Assembly: GCA_964030475.1 (NCBI GenBank)
Contig: CAXIPT010000058.1
Coordinates: 1 to 64,000, forward strand
DNA: 64,000 bases
DNA from: Tethya wilhelma
Lineage: Eukaryota > Porifera > Demospongiae > Tethyida > Tethyidae
Direction of reading: 5' to 3'
Shown here: positions 1 to 12,000 of the stretch, piece by piece
How positions within the stretch are numbered: position 1 is the stretch's first letter
How the letters are laid out: each line of letters opens with the position of its first letter
Notes under the pieces: generated by a model
Databases searched by the model: none
What the model was told of the DNA's origin: nothing
Seen by the model: only the letters and a program-made list of their open reading frames with translations
Translations under genes and position numbers: made by a program

Positions 1-2695
1 TGCTATATCCCCATTCCCTTCTACCTTCCCTTTTGGATAAGTCTACTAATTTTTATTACAGAACACCATGCACAAAATCAACTGTTACGGTTCATTATTA
101 TTAACAACATTCATCCTACCTTGAAACCTTAGCTTAGCCTCATGAACCAGTCCCTTCCCCGCTATGCTTATTGCTAAGCGCGGGGAGGGCCTGGTCTCCT
201 AAATCGCATAAGTTACATCACAAAAAGTGTGCGTGGGCGGAAAGCTGTTTGGTGGCTTATACGCCCACTCAAAATTAGCTAGCGTTAAAAGCGCTCACGA
301 GTCCAGGCAAAAAAAATTTTGCTGACAGTTTAGAAACGTAGCGCTTGTGTTTAAAGACTTTAAATTTAGCTTGTTTTAGCTTAGTTAGGCTTATTGAGAA
401 CATTTTCAACACTACAGTGTGGAGACTATCAGAAAATTGTTTGTCACTACAAAAAGCTTGAGTAGCAACTATATTATTATCATTCACTTTTCATTCGCTA
501 GATTTTCTTTGTAGCTCATGCAAAACAAAATGGCACTATTGTGGCTTTCTACTAGTGCTCTCTTAGAGAGTAGAGAACTATAGTCTAGCGAACCACACCC
601 TTACACTTATTCTGAGTATACAAGCGATACAAGGCCATGACAAATATCATAAATTGACTACCTTAAACCCTCTGCATATACTACACATATATGCTGCTCT
701 TCGGGAGGTCAGCATCAGGGCTACAAGCCCAAATTGTGGTATAATGGACTTGAAGTGAGCACTCATACGTGTGAAACTTAGTATAATTGCAATTTTCTGG
801 TATTTTTAACCACTAGTTTATATGTATTAAAGTGCTTATAGTTAATAGGTAGAATTCTAAGTTTTTGCCTACAATTAACAACTTTTAACTCCTTGGTGAA
901 TATTAAGTTTATTTTGGAATGGATAAACCTAGTTATACGTCTACTCTAATGTGCTTTGAGGCTAGTCTCGTACTCAGGCTCTCTCCTTTGACCTTGCACT
1001 AACGGTAAGGAAAGAGAGAGCCTGGAATTCCACGTCACGAACGTGACTCTACAGCTAGAATGCTAGTAGAACATAGTTAGTTGTGTGTGCGCATATCACA
1101 TCCAGGCAATCAGACTGCCCACGCATTTTCCATTGAAGGTCGCTGCACTTTGAGTTCAGTTCAGTTTTACTCAGAATTTTATCAATACTGAAACAAAATG
1201 CTAAGCCTTTGGACTAATAAGAGAGTCACCATAATTTATATGAACAACAAGACACTTTTTTCAAGCTAGTTGTATGACAGAACGTACCTGCATGCACCTT
1301 TGTTTTGCATGACTAGTCGATTGAACCATATCTCTAAGTAGTACACTATTAGCACGCTACTAGCTACGAAGCAGCATTTAGATACTAAATAGAAGCTATA
1401 GCAAGTAAATTAGAGTGCTGTGGCAGAGCACTAACAAAAAGTAGAAGTTCTGTTTCTTTGCCGCTAAACTTGAGGGAAAAAATCTAGAGGAGTAACGATT
1501 GTGGTCGATTTTGCCCACGCTCATTTATTTGGAGTTCACCTGTGTGATGTGGGATCCCAGAAAAAAGGTCAAAGGGGAGAACCTGTGTACGAGGCTAGTT
1601 CAGGCCTTAAACATTAATTTTTGTCTCACCTCTACAATTATAAGGTGTGGTCATTGACAGATTTTATGTTGTTTCGTAAAAAATTATTATAATACATACC
1701 TGGATATTACTCTAGAATAGGGTTTCTGAAAAAGATGGTGGTATACTCACAGCTAGGACAAACTTGTGCTAAAAATTCTCAGTCAAAGTGCCTCTAGCCA
1801 TCCAAAGTCCTACCTAAGATAGACAAATTGGTCACAATAATATTATTTTGTATTTAGGTGGAGTTGGAGATCCACTTAGCCGAAAATGGTTAATTAACTG
1901 GGTTTTTTTTCACCCAACCAATTTTTCATTAGTTCTCTATATCAGAAGTTTTATCTCAACACCTATAGGTTGCCTTTTGTTGATGCTTAAAGCCATAATA
2001 TACAATAACTGTAAACACTCACACTTCATCATGATCTTATTACTAGTCTTTTATTCTAACTCACACCATTTCCAGTATTGTACTAGTCAAACCAGTTTTT
2101 TTTGTGTATAGTATAAAAGCCAGTTATGCAGTACTCATTGTTTAATGTCATGTTATGTGAGTGTATCTAGTATGGTGCAAGTCTAAAGGAAAGTTTATTA
2201 TCATTCAGTCAAGTAAACTAAGTGTGCTCTATGCACTTTGAACTAGCCGGCAAGCTGTACTCAGCCTGGCCACTAACTTATGTTCTGAGACAAATCACAA
2301 ACACCTTTAGTTTAAGTGTAATGGCCCATAATCCTACTAATGTGCATAAAATTGTTTGTTTAAAGTGCTTTTGTTTGTGAGTTTGTATACGTATGAGTAT
2401 ACTTAAAATGACATATATTCTATTCGTTAGATAGCTATAGAATATGATATAGCATGTGCAAACATATAATATTATGTAAAAAATATAATTATAGCTTGAT
2501 TATTGCAGCATGTAAACACTGTGTAGGGAGCATATGGGAGCATATGGCCTGGGTATGATTAGAGCCTTCAATGTATAGTTTTAAGCTGATATTGTATACC
2601 CTTGCCCTTGCATACGTGTATGCCATAGATTCACTACAGTAACTGTATGTCTAAACATCATTAATTATTGCATACCATATTTTCCTTTGATACAG
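1..2695. other. Non-coding, mobile-element-rich flank
   Basis: No coding exon could be supported here. It contains a short degenerate hairpin of the TAGCCTCG family (about 138-205), a larger degenerate copy of that family (about 966-1605), and AT-rich sequence. The 5' exons and start of the + strand gene are not seen. Confidence 0.5.
966..1606. mobile_element. Degenerate TAGCCTCG-family inverted-repeat element
   Basis: The left end TAGTCTCGTACTCAGGCTCT and the right end AACCTGTGTACGAGGCTA form an imperfect terminal inverted repeat, with inner arms CTTTGACCTT and AAGGTCAAAG. A CACGTCACGAACGTGAC motif lies just inside the left hairpin, as in the better copy at 15739-16442. Flanking 9-mers match only in part, which fits an old insertion. 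Confidence 0.55.
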
Positions 2696-5600
2696 CTCTA
2701 CCTCGTTTCCTTTCAAGCAGGAATGTGTTGAACTATTTAAATCTGTGCTACTCAAATATCCAGGAAGTGAACCACTAATTTGGTTTAGTGTTGTTCAGTA
2801 CTATCATTTTCTGAGTGGAGAATTAGAACAGCATGATTCGTTATCATTCGAGGCATTATGGAAGAATCCAAATCCTTTGTTACTTTCAAACAATTGGTCA
2901 GAAAGGTAATGGTTTGAAAACGTCTTCGTTTCCTCAGTCTCTCTACAATAAATGTACAAAGTATTTTCTCACCTTCCTAGCTATATGTGCGCACTCCATG
3001 CAATAGCTTAATTTATAACTGCATAGTTGCTAATAAAATAAATGGGCGACTACCTGGCCAAAAATGCAAACAAGAATGGAATCCCGGGTAATCAGATTAA
3101 GTGAGAATTTCATTCCTGGGCCTGTAGCCATCATGTATACAGTATGTTTAAATCTCTAGCGGAATGTGACAAGATCTAAATTACTAGATATTGCACTCCT
3201 TCGGAAATTCTTACTCTCCTCTCATTGGCCTCCTCTCAGTATCAACACCTCTCTCAAGGCTTTTATTGTCCTCAGTTTATCAAGCTCTGCTTGTAAAGAG
3301 GTACTGGTGAGATTAGCTTCCAAGTCAGCAGCTTTTCGACCAACTTGCTCAGTCTCCTCCCTGGCCATGCCAACCTGCACATGACCATCTAGAATGTCCG
3401 CCTGGCTAGCTTGTAATTTGGCTAGCTACCTTTTTTTGCCAGCAAAAAATGAGAATCTATAGCATACTTCTAGGGAAATTCTGAAATGTAGTTGCAATAT
3501 TTCGAGCGAAGTGAGGCTATATTTAAGTTCAATTGACCTTTTTTATGGACGACATGGTGGCAGACCAAGGTAAACTTCCTGACGTATCTTGGCTGTACTT
3601 CAGCATTTTCTCATAAAAGTAAGTAGGGCACTTTGCCTTAACTTAACTAATCTCAGACTCATGCACTTGGGTGGTTAATTGGACTGTTGTTTTAGAGAGT
3701 AGATAGAGTGCCTCTTGACAATTTGGGCCCAATTAGATAGTAGATTTTACTGAGACAATCTTTGCCTGGGTGCCCAGACTTGCGGCGATCTTTGCAGGGA
3801 TTGGGAACATTGAGTAGCAAGCACTTAGGTTTCCTAGTTATGCACATGAGTATGACCTCAAAAAGTTAATTATTATGGAACTTACTGCATTTTCAATTTG
3901 GTAAATAGTAAGTTTAACCATTTTTTGTGACCAAGCTGGAGACTTTAGAGTGAACATGTAAGAAAAGAGTACTTGGTAAATAATCTTTGCCAAAATTTAA
4001 TATATAATAGTACTTCAAGTCAAAAGGTTACGCTAAGCCTACTGACTGCATTTCTGTAGCTCAGGCCTTTGTACTAGCAAAATTCTTATCTGTTTTATTC
4101 TGAGATGAAAGTGCTAGCCTCTATAACAATATCAATAGTACTTTGGTTCAAGTGTCAACAAGTTTTAAAACTTTACACATACACATAAAACCTCTGTAGA
4201 CTAGTCAGCGTACAGACTTTCACAATCAACATTCAGTCATGTAAATGATTGTCACATACCTTCATGCAAGCAATCTGACTGGCATTTCATGATTTCTGGC
4301 AGACATGCAGTGGCAAAGTGTGGCTTTTTTTTAGACCCCCATTTTTTGTTGGTGAAAGTAGTGGTTTAGGGCTAGACTAATTTAAGTTTGAAAGAAGACT
4401 GTTCAACCAGTGTCCTATCTGACATGCTATATAGCAGCGTATAGCTGGAAATTTTCGTATTTTTCGTATGCCGTTCGAATATAAGAAAATTATAACTGTG
4501 AAAATTTAACATCCACATTTACTTTATACGGGCGTGCGCTGCATAATATTATACGAAATTTAAAACTACGAAAATTTCTTCTAGCGCCTTTATACGAAAT
4601 TTTGTACCAACGAAAATTTCCCACTATACGGTACACTAGACTACCTTATAAATTGCTCAACATCACTTTAACTCACTGTATCAATGAGTTAATGTTCAGA
4701 AAATCTATCATGTACACATTACATTTTAGCTTCTGTATTTTTATACATACTTATAGGCTAAGTGTAGTGTTTTCACTAGGATCTTGTGCAAATTTTACTT
4801 TATATTCAGGTCTAAGAAAGAAAGTATTATACAAGCACAGAAATGTGGTTTGTTCAACTTTGATCCTCTTCTGGTCACAATCTGTTTTGAGATCATTCAT
4901 CAAACCTGCATCAAAGAAAGTATTCATCCTTTACACTCCTTGCATTGGCTCCTTTGGAAGCTGAGAAGTCGTCCTTCGTTTCATAGGGATGAGGTATAAT
5001 TGTTATCATACCAGTCAAATTTATTGACAAAATGTTACATAAAATTTCCAAAGTTGAACAAAGTTGTGTGAATTTTGACATGGGTATACAAATTTGTACA
5101 CCCTTGACCTGACCAATGCTGTACAAATTTGTATACTCTTTGTAATTTTGAAGTTAGATGTGCAACATTTGCTTGATTTTGTTAAAAATTTGGCAAAAAT
5201 TCTTACATTTAGAAGATGACTATAAATTTTCTCTAGCAAAAGCACCATGTTATATTTTTTCAATTTAAATTAATGTCAAGATTTACCAAAAAGTCTACCA
5301 AAATTAATTTAGCAAGCCTTATTTCATATATATATATATATATAAATGGAAGGGGTAATTTCATAATGTGTTATAAATGATAATGTTAAAGTTGTGATTT
5401 TCAATTTACAATTATTTTCATTATAGAGTTTGATGTTGAATATCATAATCAACATGAAAAAAGAGTTAAATAATTCAAGCTTGAAGTAAGTGCTGATTCT
5501 GATACACTGAAAGTTAATTGTATCACATTTCTCAACGACGATAGTAACATTTGTCTTTTGCTTTACGTGCTTGATTCGCAAATCAAAAATGAAGGCACCG

Positions 5601-6099
5601 ATGGTGCATAAGCCTAGGCACACTTAACCTGCATAATAGTTGTTAGTGTACCGATATACATACTGAATCTATTATACAGGGCATTGTGTAAAAGTGTATT
5701 ATAGTAACTGTTATGAATGTATCAAGAAAACCAACCCAGGTTTAAGTACTCAGTGCCATTAAGGATTGTCCAAAAAATTTAGCTCTCCCCGTAGTTCAAT
5801 GAATGATGTCCAGTGGTAACTAGGTAAAAAGTTGAATTATTGATGACGTCATGTATAATTTTAGATCGCAAGTTGAAGATAGCTAGCACTACTCTTAGAA
5901 AAACTGTAATATGAAGACTTTAAAGCTATTTAAAACTTGTAGCATCAGCTAAAACCGTCTCTGGACGAGTTTGCAAGCACTAATTTTAATATGACGTACT
6001 CTATTTAGTTGGCAAAAGCCGCACGTTTGCAAGTTTGGTGTAGAATCTTAGTGAAGATTCCGGCCAACATTAATGCAGCGTGCCAGCGAGCTATTGAAG
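2696..6099 (+). CDS. First three visible exons of the RNF213-like N-terminal segment
   Basis: Exon 2696-2905 follows a TTTGATACAG acceptor and encodes a Trp/Leu-rich stretch (ELFKSVLLKYPGSEPLIWF). Exon 4810-4993 continues in phase (split Arg codon AG/G) and encodes a helical segment with HSLHWLLWKLRSRPSFHRDE. Exon 6009-6099 encodes LAKAARLQVWCRILVKIP and ends with one base of a split codon. The phase chain into the exon at 11647 (G + AC = Asp) supports one transcript. The sequence is too short and divergent to identify alone; it is placed in RNF213 by phase and by position upstream of recognisable exons. Confidence 0.6.
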
Positions 6100-9000
6100 G
6101 TACGAATACTAAGTACTAACTATTTTGACATGATCTTATATCGGAGGGATAATGGATTTTCAGCACAGAAGGTGAGTTATCTGCATAAGTAGACTGGCCC
6201 AAACCATAAAAAAACACTCTTTTGCATCTAATTCACTAAATACTTTACAAATGCAGATTCCCTCCAATGAAAACTTAGACAGCTACCTAAAGTTTATTTT
6301 GAACTACTTAAAGCCACTTGTCAGCATGAGCATTAATGTTGGAAATCCCAATTTAGCCGTTTTTGTATGGCTAATTAAGTATTCATTTATTCCTAGTTAA
6401 TTAAGTATTTGTAGTTAATTAATGGCAATACATATTTAGTATAGACTATAGCACTCTTTACTCAGAGTCAGTTAGGTTATGAAATACTCGCATCTAAAAT
6501 ACATCAAAATTTATTCCAATTAGAGTTCAGACTGTCCTTAATGACCCTGAGTAGCCACATAACTGTGATGAAGCAGCACAAGTCACAGACTATGTACAAG
6601 AATGCCGGTTAAAAAAATCTTGAGATCTACCTGATTCAATTAAGCACAAGTCTTCTGAATTCTAGGCAAATGCTCTTACCACTGGGCTACTAGAGCACAT
6701 TGGAGCAGAGACTGGCATGTACTGAAATGCTCAGCAGATTGATAGATATACCGTAAATCATGAAAATTTCATAGTTGATAAATTTTCATAGTTGCTGCAG
6801 AGTACAAAAATTAAAGGCACGAAAAATTTCAAAATAGTGGGTAGGGCTGTGTAATGAGCCGATCTAAGAAATTTATTCAACATGAAAATTTAACATACAA
6901 AAACTTTTTAACGTGAAAATTTTGCGATTTACGGTAGCATGAGACTGCTGAGTCAGTGGCAATGCATGCAGTCAAATCATGTCAGTCCACAATATATACA
7001 TGCCAATACATCTATGCTTACATAGAAAGCAAGGCAACTCCTATCCGTCTCACCAAGCAACACTGCATGTTTAATGAAGGCACCAAGGTGCATAAGCCTC
7101 GGCGCACTCAACTAGCATGCACAACTAAACATGACTGTATGTGTCCACTGAGAGGTGTCTGGCAAATTCTAGCCTGCTGCAAATAAGGATGTACTGAGCT
7201 GTCGTCAGCCTTGTTATAATTATATGTAAGCCTGTTTAGAAATTCATTAAATATACTTTTGACGCTTGTAGTACTAAGTTGCAAATTGAATGCTCAGCTG
7301 TTATTAGCTATCTACACTGTGCGGACTGTGGCATGCAGTATCTGGGCAGTCATCCTGAAAGGCAATGCTGCATTGATACAAAACACACAACTAACCTACT
7401 ATGATAGATACTTCTACACAAAGTATTATCTCACTATATTCAACTTGCAATGAGTTACTTCTTTCCTGTCCCAGCAGCTAAGCTAGCCAAACTCAAGTCG
7501 TAGGAGTCCAGGATTCAATCTTTACTGTTTCTAGATAACGCACACTATACGGGGCGCGATCAATGGGTGCGGTTTCGAAGCTAAGCGCTCAGAGAAGCAC
7601 AAAGCCTCAAATCTCAGAAACTATAGCGTTTTGCAAGACTCTACACAACAAATTTTTAGATAATTTCGATCCATGAACGTAAGTACCTTCTGTTTGGATC
7701 ATGGAGTTGCCATTCTTCAGATAATCTAGTAACAGACAGACACACAGACAAAACGACCATCATAATCCTCTGCAAGTGCTACGCACGCGCCGAGGCTTAA
7801 CAGCATAGCCTTGGAGCGCCAAGCATCATTGAATTTAACACTGATTCTAGATCATAGGCTCCAACTTTTTCCAAAAGGTTTCTGGGACCAAACGACAAAG
7901 TGGAAGCCACACCCACAATTTTTGGTGACCACACCCTAAACACACCCACAAAATTAGTGCGAATAAAATTTACCGCTACGTAGCTACATGCAAGTGCATG
8001 GACTGAAGCCACTTTTTAGACCCCTCCAAGTTAAAACGGCTTTTATAAGCAACCATGAACAGTTTGTAGCTTGCATGTACAAGTCAAAAGTCAGCTGTTT
8101 TTGTGGTGCATTTGATCAATTTTTGTCAGTTTTTACTGCTGCATGGCCATATTTGGGACATTTTGGAGTGTTTTCCGGGACCCGGGACAAAGTTCACAAA
8201 TCCGGAACTGTCCTGGAGATTCCGGTACAGTTGGAGCCTATGCTAGATATTGCACACTAGATCAGTAGGCATAGTTTGGGTGTCTACATTTGGTGGAATG
8301 GACTACTGGAATGGAACACTGGAATGGAACACTGGAATACTGGAATGGAGAGATAGAAGCCTATATATACTGCTACATTAATTAATACCCTGCATGAACT
8401 GTGACATTGACACTGAGTCACAATTGTAAATGTACTTTAAACTTGGCCAGATATAATATTATAATCAATAGTTTACAAAATGTACATTTACACACAGAAA
8501 ATCAATCACAAGTTAATGAGTCAGGTCATGTAGTTACAATCGTCCTGGCATCTGCCTTCTGATGAATTCAGTATGTGCAGGTAACAGCTGAACAAGCACA
8601 CAAGCAGCTCCAATGCATGGAAGGTTACAGTGAAAGTAAACATTTCCAAATTGTGTTTGACGGTCATCCATTGGGCCAAATGACTGCCATTCTTTATGCC
8701 GTACACATAAGTTGTTCGGAAGGGAAGCTGGTTTAGTGTATCTCTGACAGCAACCACGGCAAACTCTGATATTTCCTGCAACAAATGTCAGAGTGAAAAG
8801 GCTTGTTTCTGGACTATTCTCAGGTAATGATAACATACAGCAATTTCAGTACATTAACACAATTAAAGTATTGGCTCAGGCTTACATTAATTCAGCCTCA
8901 TTATCACTTTCAACCTCAGAGTCACTCTCATCATCACACAGGCTCTGTACAATATCCCTACAATAATTTATTAGCAAGTATTAGCTCACAAATCAGTGGA

Positions 9001-12000
9001 GAAGAAAGCTTAAGACACCGCGGCTAAGTATAAGAGATTTTAGTAGACTACCACGCCCTTACTTATATTTTTGCCCGGGTATAACCTTCACAGGAGAGTT
9101 CTGCCTCGAACCTTCATCACTATCTATCACAATAGGAGAGTCAACACTGCCCTTTTGAGCCATTTTGATCCTTAGCTGCTTCCAAATCAACTAACCAAAC
9201 CAGTTTTACTGCCTGCTCAACCGGTCCAAACTGCCTGGGTCATGCCACGTGTTACTGCGCAACCACGTGCAGATAGTTCTGTGCATGTCTGCATAGCATT
9301 TCAGTATTCCAGTGTTCCATTCCAGTAGTCCATTCCACCGAATGTAGACACCCCATAGTTTCAAAGCTAAGCACTTAAAGGAAGTACAAAAGTCTTAAAT
9401 CTCAGGAACTACAGTGTTTTGGAGAACAACAAATCAGTTTAATTCGACAAGATTATTCAGATTTATTAATGTAAGTACCATCAATTTTGTTGTTAGAGCT
9501 GCCTTTCGTGAGATTTCGATTGAACTGCCAGACAGCCAGACAGCCAGACAGCCAGACAGCCAGACAGCCAGGCAGCCAGACAGACAAAACGACTACCGTA
9601 ATTCTCTGCACGTGCCGAGGCTTATGATAGTGCACAAGCCTTGGCATTCTCAACTATAGCTACACAAAAGAGTTGGCCTGATTTCTATGTAAGCATGTAT
9701 AGTATTATATATATATATATATATATATAATTTGGCATGCATAGATTTTTCTGTGTAGCCAGCAAGCTAGCTAAGCTGCATGCAGGGAAGCTGAATTACT
9801 GAGTATCAAGTTCTGGCATAGAGTATGGTTTAGGTAGTCCAGCTAGACTTTGCATGCTCAGTAGCTAGCCGCTGACAACAGCTAAGCACTGATTCAATCT
9901 GTGTCTTGTGTTGCTTCATCCCAGAGTCAGTGATGTGGCCTCAGTAACCTATAGCTAGCCTCAACTCTCGTCACCAGGCTCCCCTTGACTTTGGAGCCCG
10001 GAGACTAGGCTAACTAGTTTTCTTGGTACACTTGGGCGCTACATACATACTCTTTTACACAGTATATAATTATATTAAGTGCACTAGCTAGAATGTGCCA
10101 AGGCTTGTGCACCAGCGGTGCTTTCATTTTCGGTTTGTTTGCATGTTTGTGTTTTGCTTTGATACCTATGTGATGATACCATAAATTTCACAAGTGTAAA
10201 AACATTAGAAATGCAATGCAAACATAGGAATGGCCAAATCGTAAAAAGTGAGCAAACAAGATCGGAATGGTTGTCAGATTGAGTGAGTTCGTATCCCTAC
10301 TGAGCTCAATAACATTGTAGACACAGGAATGAACTTGCTCAATCTGACAACCATTCCTATCTTGTTTGCTCAACTTTATTATGATTTGGCCATTCCAATG
10401 ATATGTTTGCATTGCATTTCTAAATTTTTTTATACTTGTTTGTTCTATTTATTCGAATAATTGCACGTTTATAATATCAGTGGAATTTAATCTTCAGCCT
10501 GAGCAGAGAACTTGCCAACAACCCTACAGTATAGTCGTGCCTTTCAAACAGCTGAAACTCTGAAACCCCAGGCTGAACATGATTTGTGTCCATTTTATTA
10601 ATTTAATTTGTGTCTTGTTGGCTAGAGATAGCTTCCAATTACAAAACATGTTCCTATATCATAGCAGACAAAAGTATTCATTTTATGCATGTACTTGAGG
10701 TGAATAATCATGTTCATGCAGTATTTATATGTATATGAAGCATGAATATTCAAATCACATAGGCAGTTTCAAAGTGGCAAGAAGAAAGTGAAGGTTTTGA
10801 AGTATTGTTGTTCAAGTGAAGAAGACAGCCATTAAAATGATGCTTTTAGAGCTTAGTCTATCAAATTTGAGTGTTGAACAATACAGAGTACGCTTAAAGT
10901 TATAATCATCACTACCGTAGATGCATTCTATCAAAAGTCGCTAATAAAACTCACGCTAGAGAATCCAACCTTGGTAATACTAGAAAGCTTGAAATTTGCT
11001 TATTTCAATTTTAACTGAATAGAGCAAAAAAGGGAGGAGGGAAATGGTTTTTCCCCAAGAACCTTCTGAGCCTGCTCAAACTGATAGGCCCTTTTGTACA
11101 GTGGTAGCCATAGAGTAGGTGTAAATATTCATAAAAGTCAACTTCCACTAAAACTTCCACTCCAAGACTTGGACCTACAGCTTCCTAAAAGGCAAGAGAA
11201 TAAATTGCAAACCGTTCTATGTAGAAACATAGCCTAAAAAAAGGGGGGGGTTGTAAACAAATAGAGTTGAGAAAAGAAGAATGAGGTATATTTTAGTTTG
11301 GTACTTTAGCGATGTTTTTATGCCATGTTTTAGGGCTCATTAGAAAGAGAAAGACAGTAGCTTAAGAAGCCTTTTAGTGCCAAGCGCTCAGTTTTTGCAG
11401 AGTTATTCGTGTGAATATTTGTATTGCACTATTGGGCCATCCATACCATTCCTATGTACCTAGTATTACCATACTGGGAAGGAATAGCTGCAACTGCAAA
11501 AATAAAACAGCACCAAAAATTGCAAAATAGTGGGTTGGGCTATGTTAATGTGGCGTTATTTAAGCCAAAAATTTAATGTACAAAAAATTTTAACACGAAA
11601 ATTTCATGATTTACGGTAGTTTGATATTTTTGCAACAGCCAAACAGACAATACTCTTTACTTAAAGAAGTCTCTTGAATTACTGGATATGCTCTGGAACA
11701 TAAAACATTTGCGATTTACTGTAAATGTTCATTGTATTGGACTTGTAACTATCGCAGTTTCAAAGTCAAGTGATCCTGCTGAAATAGGTAACACTGCTGA
11801 AAGTGTGTCCTCTTACATGGAAAAATGGATTGAATTCAATATTGGGCCACACATATTTGGAGGAGTGAACAAAGAATACAGGAATGAGATTCAGGTAAAT
11901 CTGTCTTGCATGTCTTGCAAGTCTAGCATTTCTATGCAACTTTATAATATATGTAGAGATGGAATCGTCTTACGGAGTTACTTCCCAGTAGTGATTGGAT

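Noticed and set aside
5324..5623. A 99-codon ORF on the - strand ending in Ile-Tyr repeats
   Set aside because: It reads through a (TA)n microsatellite and an AAGCCTCGGCGC fragment and has no conserved features.
6600..6700. Possible tRNA gene on the - strand
   Set aside because: An A-box is present, but the B-box is weak and the stems do not pair. It is better called a SINE-like relic.
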